A DNA stretch of 64,000 nt from CAVQAH01 sp963784195 (GCA_963784195.1 CAWARA010000019.1:50615-114614); one strand, 5' to 3'; numbered from the stretch's first letter, positions 46,617 through 55,373 are shown. Made by a program: numbers and translations. The notes: a model not told the origin generated them from the sequence alone.

Positions 46617-46964
46617 GCCCCCGCATTCTCGCTTCGTCCCCCGGTAGTCCGCCGAACCAGTCGTACGCCGACCGGCATATCTCGGCCGACTCCGCAAGTC
46701 ACGCAGCATAACGCCGAAACGGCCTCGCAGGAAATGTGGCCAAGTTCCACGTCGCAGGTCACTTGTTCAACTTGATCTCCTCCGACGATGACGGATTAGA
46801 TCGATCTGCATAACAGCTCGCCAGCGTGGCGCGTATTGCGGCTAGGTGGATAGGTCCTGCCTTGTCGCCAAGTGATGACCTATCCGCCCTAGTACCTACT
46901 TTGTCAGATCACGGGATTTTCGAGAGATCGCGCGAGTGATCGGTTTTGGGGACATTGTACCTCA
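46617..46964. other. Island DNA before the integrase fragment
   Basis: No supported gene. A short island-repeat copy GTCGCCAAGTGATGACC is at 46864-46880. It is followed by about 85 bases in which the upstream part of the recombinase gene should lie, but only the in-frame run from about 46947 looks coding. Confidence 0.5.
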
Positions 46965-47327
46965 GTGTCTGAGTTCGGTACCCTGAGTGGCGGTGCACGA
47001 CCCTCACGAGCGGCGCTGGACGCGATCAATCTCCACCTGCACGATCTCAGGCGTGAGTGCGGATCCAGGTGGATGGATGCCGGTGTCCCGATTGCGACGA
47101 TCCAGCGGTGGTTAGGGCATAGCAACGTCTCGCAAACGTCGACCTATTTGGCGGGGGTCGTGACGAAGGAACACGACCACTTCGCACGCTTCGAAGCCCA
47201 GCAATCCGCTTGCAACCGTCTTGCAACGGATGTCGGATCAGGTGGCAAAACCAAGGCACGGACGACCACGAGGCGGAACAAAGAGCCCAATAAAACCGGT
47301 ATCGACCGCGAACGGGCTATCATGTGA
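46965..47327 (+). pseudogene. Tyrosine recombinase, C-terminal part only
   Basis: About 120 residues. LHLHDLRRECGSRWMDAGVP and IATIQRWLGHSNVSQTSTYL carry the box II features of tyrosine recombinases: HDLRRE with catalytic Arg, LGH with catalytic His, and the nucleophile Tyr in STYLAG. The core-binding domain and box I Arg are missing; upstream sequence is island repeat DNA. The stop (47325-47327) is six bases before the right attachment repeat (47334), the classic position for an island integrase. GTG 46965 is only the first in-frame start codon of the remnant. Confidence 0.8.
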
Positions 47328-47333
47328 GCTGGC

Positions 47334-47378
47334 TTCGGGACCGAGGGGTCGGTGGTTCGAATCCACTCGCCCCGACCA
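47334..47378. repeat. Right attachment-site repeat (copy of the tRNA-Pro 3' end)
   Basis: An exact 45-base copy of tRNA-Pro bases 34452-34496. It lacks the 5' half of the tRNA and so is not a functional tRNA gene. It marks the right border of the island. Confidence 0.93.
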
Positions 47379-47713
47379 ATTTTTTCCGGGGGGCTTCGCC
47401 CCGCCGGACCCCCCTACACGCTCTCTCGCCTTCGGCTCGTTCGCTTCCGTCACTGCGCCTGCTCGCGCCTCCAGTCGTTTGCAAATTGTAGTGTCCGGCT
47501 TCAGCCGAACGGTAGGCTCGCGGAAGCGGCCTTTTTGCTGCGCTTCCCGTCTGGCCCGCCTCGAACTCCGGTTTACCCGTTTGCGTTTCTTTGCGTTTTC
47601 ATTTGTCGGTCGCGGAGCGGTCGGCGAACACGTTCAGGGTGCTTCTGATGGCCACATTCGTCGCGTACGTAGGTTGGCGCGTGATGCCGATCCGGCCTCG
47701 CACGATCGCGTAG
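47379..47713. other. Chromosomal DNA right of the island, repeats only
   Basis: A hairpin of CCGG-GGGGC-TTC-GCCCC-G-CCGG (47386-47407) after a T run is probably the original tRNA-Pro terminator. A family 2 REP variant is at 47493-47510 (GTCCGGCTTCAGCCGAAC, one arm altered). CCCGTTTGCGTTTCTTTGCG (47576-47595) with its continuation to 47611 is repeated with small changes at 59944-59978. No gene is seen. Confidence 0.6.
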
Positions 47714-48300
47714 GATCGCGAAATCACCGCGCCCTCCACCTGCGACACGGATGTCCTGATCGTCGGCGCCGGACCGACCGGCTTGGTGCTCGCCTTGTGG
47801 CTCGCGAGGCTCGGCGTGCGCGTGAGAATCATCGACACGCTTCCGGCGCCGTCGGTGACGTCTCGCGCGGTCGCCGTGCAGGCGCGCACACTCGAACTGT
47901 ACCGACAGGTCGGGTTTACCGAGACGCTCGTCGAGCGCGGGCGACGAGCGGCCGCCGCGAATCTCTGGGTTTCCGGCCGGCGGATTGCGCGAGCGGCCCT
48001 CGGCGATATCGGCGAGGGCGTCAGTCCCTATCCTTACGCCCTGATCGTCCCGCAAGACGAGCACGAGCGCTGTTGATCGATCGGCTTCACGCGTTGGGCG
48101 TCGAGGTAGAGCGCTCGACGGAGTTCGTGGGCGTCGAGGATACCCAGGCCGGCAATGGCGTCGCCGTTCGTCTCGCGCGGCCTGGGGGGCCGGTCGAAAG
48201 TTGCCGGGTGACCTACGCCAAGCGAAAGCGCCCAACGCGCTTTCAGCTTCGTGCTTCGTCCTCCGGCTTCAGGCCGGCAGTGATGCCGACGCAATCGTAA
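47714..48300 (+). pseudogene. FAD-dependent aromatic monooxygenase, N-terminal remnant
   Basis: TDVLIVGAGPTGLVLALWLA is the Rossmann GxGxxG motif of class A flavoprotein hydroxylases, continuing RVRIIDTLPAPSVTSRAVAV QARTLELYRQVG. One missing base near 48071 (GAGCGCTGTTG for GAGCGCCTGTTG) splits the frame; after it, LLIDRLHALGVEVERSTEFV continues. Homology stops at about 48225 (SCRVTYA), before the DG and GD motifs, so only about the first 170 of about 500 residues remain. No convincing start codon. It lies directly right of the island border. Confidence 0.7.
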
Positions 48301-48388
48301 ATCATCCCAGTCACCATGCCGATCAGCCAGGAAATCATTCTGTTTCCCTTCGCCGCAAGCAGCTTGAGTTCTACAGCAACGACGTGTG

Positions 48389-49594
48389 TTATTTGCGCGT
48401 CGGCGGCTTTGTGAATGCGTCCGCGATCTTCCGGCCGGTTGGGTCAACGCCTTCAGCAGGCGAGATGTTCGATGTGGCGGCCACCACCACGTCGTGGTCC
48501 GGGAACAGGAGGAGCGCGACGGTGCTGCCGTTGGGAGTGGCGCGGTGCGCGACCATCCGTGCAGGCGCGCCAGCCAGTTGCACGCGCTCGACCTTCCAGC
48601 CCAGCGCGAATTCCGTGGAGGCCCCTGACCGGAGGCGCAACGGCGTCTGGAGGAGCGCGATGGAATCCGCCTTCAGCAGTCCCGGCTTGAGCATCGCCGA
48701 CCCGAATCGCACCAGGTCCGAGGGCGTGGAGAAAAACGCCCCGGCACCCGCGAGGCAGGAGTTGTGCTGGCGCGACCCCTTCCGCACGCCCAGCTTGGTA
48801 CGCATGGACGCTCGCGGGATGTAGAACGACGTGGCGTCCGGGACGTCGGCGCCATCCTCGAGGACGGTGCTCTCCATACCGAGCGGCTCGAGTATTTCAC
48901 GCGTCATGAACTTGGCAAGAGGCTCTCTGGCTGCGGCCTCGACCACGGCGCTGAGGAGGATCCAGCCGTATGTCGAGAAGCGGTAGCGGGTGCCTGGCTC
49001 GAACAGGAGCGGCTCGTCGGCGAACGTCGCCAGCGCGTCGTCGAGACTCGCGCACTGGCCGCCTGGCGGGTTGTCGTTGTTGTCACCGCGGATGCGGTGG
49101 ACGCCAGCGATGTCGCCCATCAGCTGGCGCGTCGTCACCGTCCACGGCTTTTGTGGATACGCGGGGACGTAAGTCTGAACCGGGGCATCGAGTTCGATGC
49201 GCCCGCGCTCATGAAGCAGGGCGACGGCAGCGGCCGTCAACGTTTTCGACACGCTTCCAAGACGGAACTGCGTGCGCGGCGTCACCGGCACGCGGTCTTC
49301 GACGTCTGCCCAGCCGAAGCCCTCAGTCCATACAATCTCGCCATGCCGGGCAACGGCCACCGAAAGGCCAGGCAGGTTGTCTTCCAGGAGCAACGCGTGC
49401 GCCAGGCGCCTGGACTCCTCGATGGCACCTGAGTACCTCTCGGCGTGAACGCCGGGCGTCGATGGCACGTCGGTCGGATCCGAGTGCACGGCCATCGTCA
49501 ACACGAAGTAAAGCACGCCCCCACCCACAACCGCGATGATTACGGCGACGAGCAGGGCGAACACCGACTCCCCGCGCCTGCGTGTGCGACTCAC
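48389..49594 (-). CDS. Serine hydrolase of the beta-lactamase/LACTB type, membrane-anchored
   Basis: A 401-residue protein with an N-terminal membrane anchor (about 11-33) and a class C beta-lactamase/penicillin-binding fold. The nucleophile motif SVSK is at 114-117 (Ser114, Lys117). The second motif, usually Y-x-N or Y-S-T in LACTB-like proteins, reads FST (RYRFSTYGW), so the catalytic Tyr position is Phe. The third region reads HRATPNGSTVALLL. It most resembles LACTB-like peptidases/esterases rather than a true antibiotic-degrading enzyme. A palindromic operator-like site lies just upstream. Confidence 0.82.
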   Translation of the reverse strand: MSRTRRRGESVFALLVAVIIAVVGGGVLYFVLTMAVHSDPTDVPSTPGVHAERYSGAIEESRRLAHALLLEDNLPGLSVAVARHGEIVWTEGFGWADVEDRVPVTPRTQFRLGSVSKTLTAAAVALLHERGRIELDAPVQTYVPAYPQKPWTVTTRQLMGDIAGVHRIRGDNNDNPPGGQCASLDDALATFADEPLLFEPGTRYRFSTYGWILLSAVVEAAAREPLAKFMTREILEPLGMESTVLEDGADVPDATSFYIPRASMRTKLGVRKGSRQHNSCLAGAGAFFSTPSDLVRFGSAMLKPGLLKADSIALLQTPLRLRSGASTEFALGWKVERVQLAGAPARMVAHRATPNGSTVALLLFPDHDVVVAATSNISPAEGVDPTGRKIADAFTKPPTRK

Positions 49595-49624
49595 TAGGGG
49601 TGTTGACCTCCTGGTTCAGCTCTT

Positions 49625-49656
49625 TAGTATAGGTACCTTTGTATTGCAAAGATACC
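49625..49656 (-). promoter_or_regulatory. Palindromic operator with -10 box upstream of the serine hydrolase
   Basis: GGTACCTTTG-TATTG-CAAAGATACC (49632-49656) is a near-perfect 25-bp palindrome, with one mismatched pair. Directly next to it on the minus strand is TATACT (49625-49630), a good -10 box about 30 bases upstream of the start codon. A regulator bound here would block the promoter. PadR-type proteins bind comparable A/T-centred palindromes; the PadR gene at 52283 is a candidate (inference). Confidence 0.6.
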
Positions 49657-49698
49657 ATCGGCATCCGACATCGCAAAGCCGCCTCACGGCGATCGTAG

Positions 49699-49718
49699 GC
49701 CCGACCTTTAAGTCGGGC
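49699..49718. repeat. REP-like palindrome, family 1
   Basis: GCCCGACCTTTAAGTCGGGC, differing by one base in one arm from the copies at 4602 and 9855. It lies between the two serine hydrolase genes. Confidence 0.75.
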
Positions 49719-49763
49719 GTGCTGCTAACCAGCTACGCAGCTGATTTCAGGAATCACCCCGCG

Positions 49764-50843
49764 TTACGGCTGTCGCAACTGCCGCAAAATGGCCGATCCG
49801 ACCGACGCCGCTGGCGGATCCATGTTGCTGAGAACGACCACGATCCACCCGCCGTCCGCTGCGACCTGCGCCGCGGTCCCTGGCGCGCCCCCGGCGATCC
49901 CCATGTTCATGCCGTCGCCGCTGCCGGCGGGCCCGTCCTTGAAGAACGCCAGCAGATCGCTCGCGGTCGAGAAGCCTCCGCCTGCGGCGCAGCCGGCCGC
50001 TCCGCGCGTGAACACATTGCTGCGCAGGTCACCGTCCGCGCCCGGAAGCCGCCGTGTGTAACCCATCGCCACGTTCTCGACGATCTCGTCGCTCGCGAAC
50101 CAGCCCGTGCGGTTCATCCCTCTCGGGCGGAAGATGCGTTCGAACACGAAACGCTCGTACGGCATGCCGGACACGCGCTCGATGATCTCCCCCAGCACGA
50201 TGTAGCAGCCGTTGCAGTAGCGGCGTTCGGCCCCGGGCTCGAAGTAAAGAGGACGCGGCGCGACGAAGCGGAAGTAATCCGCGTTGGAACGGAACTGGGC
50301 CTTCGGACGCTCGTCGAAATCCGGCCCGAAGAAATCCGAGATGCCGCCGCGGTGATCCAGGAGCTGTTGAACCGTCGCATTCCGTCCCCGCTCGTTCGGA
50401 TAGTCCGGCAGGAGTTTCCCCACCGAATCCTCGCGCGAGAGCTTGCCTGCAGTGGCCAGCAGATTGATGGCGGCGATCGTGAACTGCTTGTTGATGGACC
50501 CGATATTGAAGCGAGTGGTCGGTGCGTTCGGCACCTTGAGCCCGCGATCCGCATATCCGTACGCGCGGTCGAAACGGACGGTACCTTCTTTCGCCAGGAG
50601 CACTACCCCGGAGAACTTGTCTTCGGATGCGAGCTGCGCGAGGTACTTGTCCAGCGCCGCGGCGCGTTCGGCGTCGGCCTGCGCGGCCGAAATCGGAGGC
50701 GGCGGGAAGTTCCCCTGCTCGGGACCACGGCCGATGACGGTGGGCTGCTGCGCCGCCCTTTCCGCGGTCCCAGATGACATGGCAAACGGTGCGACCGCGC
50801 ACACCGCGGACGATACGAGCGCCAGGCTCGCGCGAAGAAGCAT
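49764..50843 (-). CDS. Secreted beta-lactamase-fold serine hydrolase
   Basis: A 359-residue protein with a signal peptide (RASLALVSSAVCAVAPFAMS). The class C beta-lactamase/esterase fold is shown by the nucleophile motif SINK (NIGSINKQFT), the Y-x-N motif YCN (RRYCNGCYIVLGEI), a HRGGISDFF region and the C-terminal GGAPG, in place of KTG-like HxG. All catalytic residues expected for this family are present, in contrast to the neighbouring gene. Physiological substrate unknown: probably a D-Ala-D-Ala peptide or ester. Same strand as the gene at 48389, 169 bases upstream. Confidence 0.85.
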   Translation of the reverse strand: MLLRASLALVSSAVCAVAPFAMSSGTAERAAQQPTVIGRGPEQGNFPPPPISAAQADAERAAALDKYLAQLASEDKFSGVVLLAKEGTVRFDRAYGYADRGLKVPNAPTTRFNIGSINKQFTIAAINLLATAGKLSREDSVGKLLPDYPNERGRNATVQQLLDHRGGISDFFGPDFDERPKAQFRSNADYFRFVAPRPLYFEPGAERRYCNGCYIVLGEIIERVSGMPYERFVFERIFRPRGMNRTGWFASDEIVENVAMGYTRRLPGADGDLRSNVFTRGAAGCAAGGGFSTASDLLAFFKDGPAGSGDGMNMGIAGGAPGTAAQVAADGGWIVVVLSNMDPPAASVGSAILRQLRQP

Positions 50844-51225
50844 ATGAACCTCTCGCCGAGGATCGTGCCGCCGTGTTAAGAACTCATGAAGCGACCGCCA
50901 GAGTTGACTCGCAGCGAAGTCCCACAGGAGGGATGCTCTTCTTCGAATCGCCAGTCCACGACTTCTTGTCTCGCGGACAGGCGGAAGGCCCAGCGCTGGG
51001 TTGCTCGAACGGTAACTTCACGCTTGCCGGCTTCATGACGAGAAGCCCCAGTCCACCCAAGAACGGTAGAGGTCTGGCGAGACCGTGGGGTGCCGGTGGG
51101 ACCAAGCGTCGTACGGTTCACAGCAATACGTGGCACTCACTATCAACGGGTTGGCGCGACACGTCAATGGCGCGTCGTCCGTGTGGTGTTCTGATCGAAG
51201 GTGGGAAATAGACAGGAGTGCAAGC
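50844..51225. other. Intergenic region with the left copy of a direct repeat
   Basis: CGCCAGAGTTGACTCGC at 50896-50912 recurs exactly at 52232-52248, each preceded by CATGAA. The two copies bracket the unknown gene 51226-52229. No supported gene otherwise; GC-rich minus-strand frames here lack coding character. Confidence 0.5.
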
Positions 51226-52229
51226 GTGTGCGGAACGGATCAGGAGAGCCGGGTGTTCGAGGACCTTCGTGACGCTCTGGGCGTGAGGGCGTCGTGGCGC
51301 GCCGGGGCAGGCAGCTTCCAGTGGACGCTCTGTGGCGCCGAGCAGCGCGCGTGGAGGGTGCCCACGACGAGTAGCGGCGACGTGCCGGCGTGGAGGCTGC
51401 ATCTCCGAACGTACGCGGTCGACGGGTTCTCGGGCTCGCCAGCGCAGCTTTCGGTTCTGTCGTCCGACCTGACCGCCCCCACTCTCGCCGGTGTCGTTCG
51501 GACCGCGGATGTGCCGGCCAGGCTGGAGCTGGCTTCAGCACTCGACGTGCCAGGAGGTGACTTTCGTCGCGTTCTCCGGGCGGTCGTAGTAACGGCGCGG
51601 AGCCAGGCGGCGGAGGCAGGGTATCTCTCCCTGTCGAGGCGACTCACCTCTGTTGGCCTTGTCCCCGGAGTCGACCTTGAGGCTGCGGCCCAGGCGAGAG
51701 TTGGCGGAGTTCTGCCGGGGCCATCGTCGGGAGGCGTGAACGCGAAGTCGAGCGCGCATTCGGGACACGTTCCCAGATCGGTGCATGGATTGACATGCTC
51801 AGGCAGCAAACAGGGGCCCGAGCCGTCCAGACGCCCGAGGGAATCTGCGCGACCCTCCCGTTCGGCCCGGCTGGCGCGTCGCGAAGCATCCTGGAGTTGA
51901 ACGCCGAAGCGGAGCACCCGATGCTGGGCAAGGGCCTTTCAGCAATTCTCACGATGCCCCTTCAGGTCGGGCCAACAGAGGCGATGGTGTTGAACGAGCG
52001 CGAGGTCGGGCCACAGTGCTCGGGCGACGCACTGGGGGGCTGGCGAGCGACCGAGGAAGGGATCCTCGTCCACTCATCCTTCTACCCCCACGCGCTCTAC
52101 CAGGAGGGTCTCGACCTGCAGCTCCTGCTGGCCTACGCCCGACGCGCGCACGAAGTGGCAAATGTCTGGGTGCCGCTGCGCAGCGCAATGCGCATAGAGC
52201 CGACGGAGGCGCTGCGGGCGGACGCATGA
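51226..52229 (+). CDS. Hypothetical protein, at least one frameshift
   Basis: GTG 51226 follows an AGGAG at 51214-51218 at good spacing. The first segment reads VCGTDQESRVFEDLRDALGV, AWRVPTTSSGDVPAWRLHLR and VRTADVPARLELASALDVPG. One or two frame changes between about 51665 and 51790 join it, through AEFCRGHRRE- and EVERAFGTRSQIGAWIDML-like stretches, to AVQTPEGICATLPFGPAGAS, TMPLQVGPTEAMVLNEREVG and YARRAHEVANVWVPLRSAMR. About 330 residues, no signal peptide or membrane segment, and no family recognised. It sits between two 17-bp direct repeats, suggesting it moves as a unit. Confidence 0.5.
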
Positions 52230-52248
52230 ATCGCCAGAGTTGACTCGC
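52226..52248. repeat. Right copy of the direct repeat flanking the unknown gene
   Basis: CATGAATCGCCAGAGTTGACTCGC region; the 17-mer CGCCAGAGTTGACTCGC at 52232-52248 is identical to 50896-50912. It starts at the stop codon of the unknown gene. Confidence 0.7.
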
Positions 52249-52282
52249 CACACCGGAAAGCCTACGCTTCTCCTAGCTGGCT

Positions 52283-52633
52283 ATGGGAGACAAGCGCGGC
52301 GGTAAGCACACCAACGACCGGCTGCAGGGCACGCTCGATCTGCTCGTGCTGAGAACGGTCGCCTCGCGCGGGCCATTGAACGGCTACGCGATCACGGTCG
52401 AGATTGGCGCCTTGTCGGGGAGCCGCCTGCAGGTGCAGGAAGGCTCGCTCTACCCGGCGCTGCATCGCATGACGCAGTCCGGCTGGCTCAGCGCCGACTG
52501 GGGCTCATCCGAGAACGGCCGGCGCGCGCGCTTCTACACGATCACCGCCGCCGGCCGGCGTCAACTCGCGGAGGAAGAAAAGAACTGGGCACAGCTGACG
52601 GGCGCCGTCGCGCGCGTGCTCAGGCATGCCTAG
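52283..52633 (+). CDS. PadR family transcriptional regulator
   Basis: A 116-residue winged-helix regulator. The PadR core is LQGTLDLLVLRTVASRGPLN, GYAITVEIGALSGSRLQVQE and GSLYPALHRMTQSGWLSADW, where GSLYPAL is the family signature in the recognition helix, followed by a short dimerisation helix (GRRQLAEEEKNWAQLTGAVA). Its stop is nine bases before the start of an ADOP permease gene; PadR-ADOP pairs are characteristic of Acidobacteriota. It probably represses the downstream permease genes, perhaps also the serine hydrolase at 48389. Confidence 0.93.
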   Translation: MGDKRGGKHTNDRLQGTLDLLVLRTVASRGPLNGYAITVEIGALSGSRLQVQEGSLYPALHRMTQSGWLSADWGSSENGRRARFYTITAAGRRQLAEEEKNWAQLTGAVARVLRHA

Positions 52634-52642
52634 GAGTTGCAC

Positions 52643-55272
52643 ATGTCCTGGTTCAATCGGCTGTCGAATCTCGTCAGACGCCGGGACCTGAACGCCGAGA
52701 TCGACGAAGAGCTCCAGTTCCACGTCGAGAACCGCATCCGCGACAACATCGCCGCAGGGATGACGCCAGCCGACGCACGCCGCGACGCTCTCCGCCGCTT
52801 CGGCGCGCCGGCAGCGTACCGCGACGCCACGAGGGACGCCGACATCGTTGTGTCGCTCGAGGCACTCGTCCAGGACGTCGCCTTTGCGTTGCGGTCCCTC
52901 GCGCGCCGGCCCGCCGTGACCGGCCTTGCGCTGCTCACGCTCGCGCTCGGCATCGGCGTCAATACGTCCATGTTCACCATCGTCCGGAGCGTGCTGCTGC
53001 GCCCGCTGCCGTTCGCCGAGCCAGAGCGGTTGCACGTGATCTCGCACGCACAGCAAGGCGTGAGGTTCTGGCTGTATCCCGGGATGTCGGACGCCCACTT
53101 CGTGGCGTTCCGCGAACAGGACCGGTCGTTCGAGGCGATCGCCACGTTCTCGCGTGAGCCCCTGACGCTGACCGGCGGCGGGGAAGCGGCGCGCGTCGCA
53201 TCCACCACCGTGACACCGGATTTTCTGCGCGTCCTTCGCGTGAGCCCCGCGGCGGGCCGCTCGTTCGGTCCACAGGATGCTCAGGATGGAAGCGAGCGCG
53301 TCGTGTTGGTTAGCGATGCGCTGTGGCGCGGACGGTTCGGCGCGGACCCCGCCCTCGTGAATCGCCGGATCACGCTGGACGGCGAGCCCCACACAGTGAT
53401 CGGCATCATGCCAGCCGGCTTCTCATATCCTGGAACGACCGAGGTCTGGACGCCGCTCGCGATTCGTCTCAGCAGCAATCTGAGTTTGAGCCGCCCGGTG
53501 ATCGGCCGGCTCAAGCCGGGTGTCAGCAGAGAGCAGGCGCAGGCGGCGTTCGAGACGTTCATTCACACGCAGTCGCAGGGCGCGCCGGAAGCCGGTTGGG
53601 CCGCGCGCGTGATTCCGCTCAGGGATGCCGTCGTCGGCGACGTCGGCACATCGCTCCTCATCTTCAGCGGCGCGGTCGCCTTCGTGCTGCTCATCGCGTG
53701 CGCCAACGTCGCCAATCTCCTGTTGATGCGCGCGATTGCGCGCCGGCAGGAAATCGCGACCCGGCTGGCGCTCGGCGCGAGCCGCGCGCGCGTCATTCGC
53801 CTGCTGATGACGGAAGGCACGCTCGTGGCACTCGGCGGCGGGCTGCTCGGCGTCGCGCTGGCGATGCTCGCGCAGCCAGCGCTGCTTTCGTTGATCCCCC
53901 CCGGCAAGCTCCCGCGTCGCGCCGAGATCCATCTCGACGTCTGGGTGCTGATGTTCACGCTCGCGCTTTCGGCGGTGACGGCGATCCTGGTGGGCTTCGT
54001 CCCGGCGCTGCTGGCGAGGCGCGAGGACCTGTCGGCCGTGACGCGTGAAACATCGAGCTCCTCGACCCCGCGCGCGCACCGCATCCGTCATGCGCTCGTC
54101 GTCGCGGAGGTTGCGCTCGCTCTCGTCCTCCTCGTGGGCGCCGGTCTCCTCGCGAAAAGCTTTCTGCAGGTCAGCTCGATCGATCCGGGGTTCGACCCTC
54201 GGCACGTCACGACGATGACGCTCGATCTGCCGCTGACGGAAGGGACGACGCCGCACACGCTGCACGATTTCCACGGACGGATGCTCGCGGCGCTTTCGGC
54301 GTTGCCGAACGTTCACTCGGCTGCCGCGATCAACTGGCTGCCCCTCGGAGACATGCTGCTGCGCGGGGACGTCGGTACTCGACGGAGGCCGCCCCGCACC
54401 AGACGACTACACCGTCACCAAGGCAGCGGTCAGCCCGCGGTACTTCAGCACCATGGGCATTCCACTTCACGGACGCGACTTCAGGTGACGACGACCGCGC
54501 CGCGAGCCCAGGTGTGGCGATCGTGAGCGAGGCCGCCGCGCGGCAGTTGTGGCCTGACGAGGACCCAGTCGGCAAGCGCTTGTCCCTCGAGAGCAAGCCG
54601 AAGCCGGAGGACTGGCTCACGGTGGTCGGCGTCGCCGGAGACATCAGGCAGGTCGGCGTGATGCAGCCGGTCGTGTCGGCCGTCTACCAGCCATACGCTC
54701 AGGTCAGGCGTCCGGGTTTCTTGAGCCGGATGGCCTTCGTCGTGCGACAGGCTGGCGATGGGGTGGAGACTGCGGCAATCGTGCAGATGATGCGGGGAGC
54801 GCTCCGCACGGTCGATCCGAATCAAGCGCCGCAATCGATGTGGTCGATGGAAGCCGCCCTCGCGAACGGCATCGCCGAACCGCAGTTCCAGACGAGGCTG
54901 GTCGGCATCTTCTCGTCGCTCGCCCTCGTCCTCGCGGCGATCGGGATCTATGGCGTGCTTGCCGCGTCGGTGATGGAGCGCCAGCGCGAGATCGGCATCC
55001 GGATGGCGCTCGGCGCCGATCGGGGAACCGTCGTCGCGATGGTGATCCGCCGGACGCTGGCGCTGACCGCATCCGGCGTCGCCCTCGGGATGATGGGAGC
55101 GGCGGCCGTGACCAGAGTGCTGACGGCGCTCCTGCACGACGTCGCCCCCACCGATGTGACCGCCTTCGCCGCGGCGGCTGCTGTGCTCGCCGCCGTTGGG
55201 TTGCTCGCCGGATTGCTGCCGGCACGCCGGGCCAGCGCCGTCGATCCGGTCACCGCGCTCAGAACGCTCTAG
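52643..55272 (+). CDS. ADOP-type ABC transporter permease (MacB-like), two frameshifts
   Basis: About 870 residues. The N-terminal permease-prefix domain (about 1-70: LNAEIDEELQFHVENRIRDN) is followed by duplicated MacB-periplasmic-core and FtsX permease halves: ALLTLALGIGVNTSMFTIVR, VLLIACANVANLLLMRAIAR, and at the end AIGIYGVLAASVMERQREIG and PARRASAVDPVTALRTL. No ATPase is adjacent. Two extra bases, near 54382 and 54486, break the frame; correcting them reads DDYTVTKAAVSPRYFSTMGI and joins SEAAARQLWPDEDPVGKRLS. ATG 52643 follows AGGAG (52632-52636). It may export peptides or drugs, or act as a sensor (inference). Confidence 0.85.
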
Positions 55273-55345
55273 CGATCGGCCGCTTCGCGGCGATTCCGCT
55301 CCTAACCTTCGGGGGCGTTTCTGGCAACCTGTCTCCTTACATGGG

Positions 55346-55373
55346 TTGACATTCGACCTAAGGCAAGTACAGA
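55346..55373 (+). promoter_or_regulatory. Possible promoter for the second ADOP gene
   Basis: TTGACA (55346-55351), a 16-base spacer and TACAGA (55368-55373) lie about 80 bases upstream of the gene at 55453. The -35 is consensus and the -10 weak. Confidence 0.35.

Larger units (their letters stand above)
34497..47378. mobile_element. Genomic island integrated at tRNA-Pro (12.9 kb)
   Basis: Bounded by the 45-bp direct repeat in tRNA-Pro and at 47334-47378, with a truncated tyrosine recombinase at its right end and a short recombinase-like remnant at its left. It carries a feruloyl esterase, a two-component phosphorelay, an alpha/beta hydrolase, a GT-C-like membrane protein, small orphans and gene fragments, spaced by a repeat family not seen elsewhere in the window. 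With no complete integrase seen, it appears immobilised. Matching 21-base motifs with paired TTGCAAC (34511-34531 and 47208-47228) may be integrase arm sites. Confidence 0.88.

Noticed and set aside
47334..47378. A second tRNA-Pro gene
   Set aside because: Only the 3' half (anticodon loop to CCA) is present; acceptor 5' strand and D arm are missing. It is the attachment-site duplicate.
34497..47378. A complete integron
   Set aside because: No integron integrase (with its extra patch) and no attI site seen; the candidate sites only partly fit attC rules, so this is kept as a hypothesis only.
51240..51917. Minus-strand gene opposite the unknown protein
   Set aside because: Composition (Arg/Ser/Pro/Ala-rich, no motifs) is that of an antisense shadow; the plus strand has a ribosome binding site and better codon pattern.
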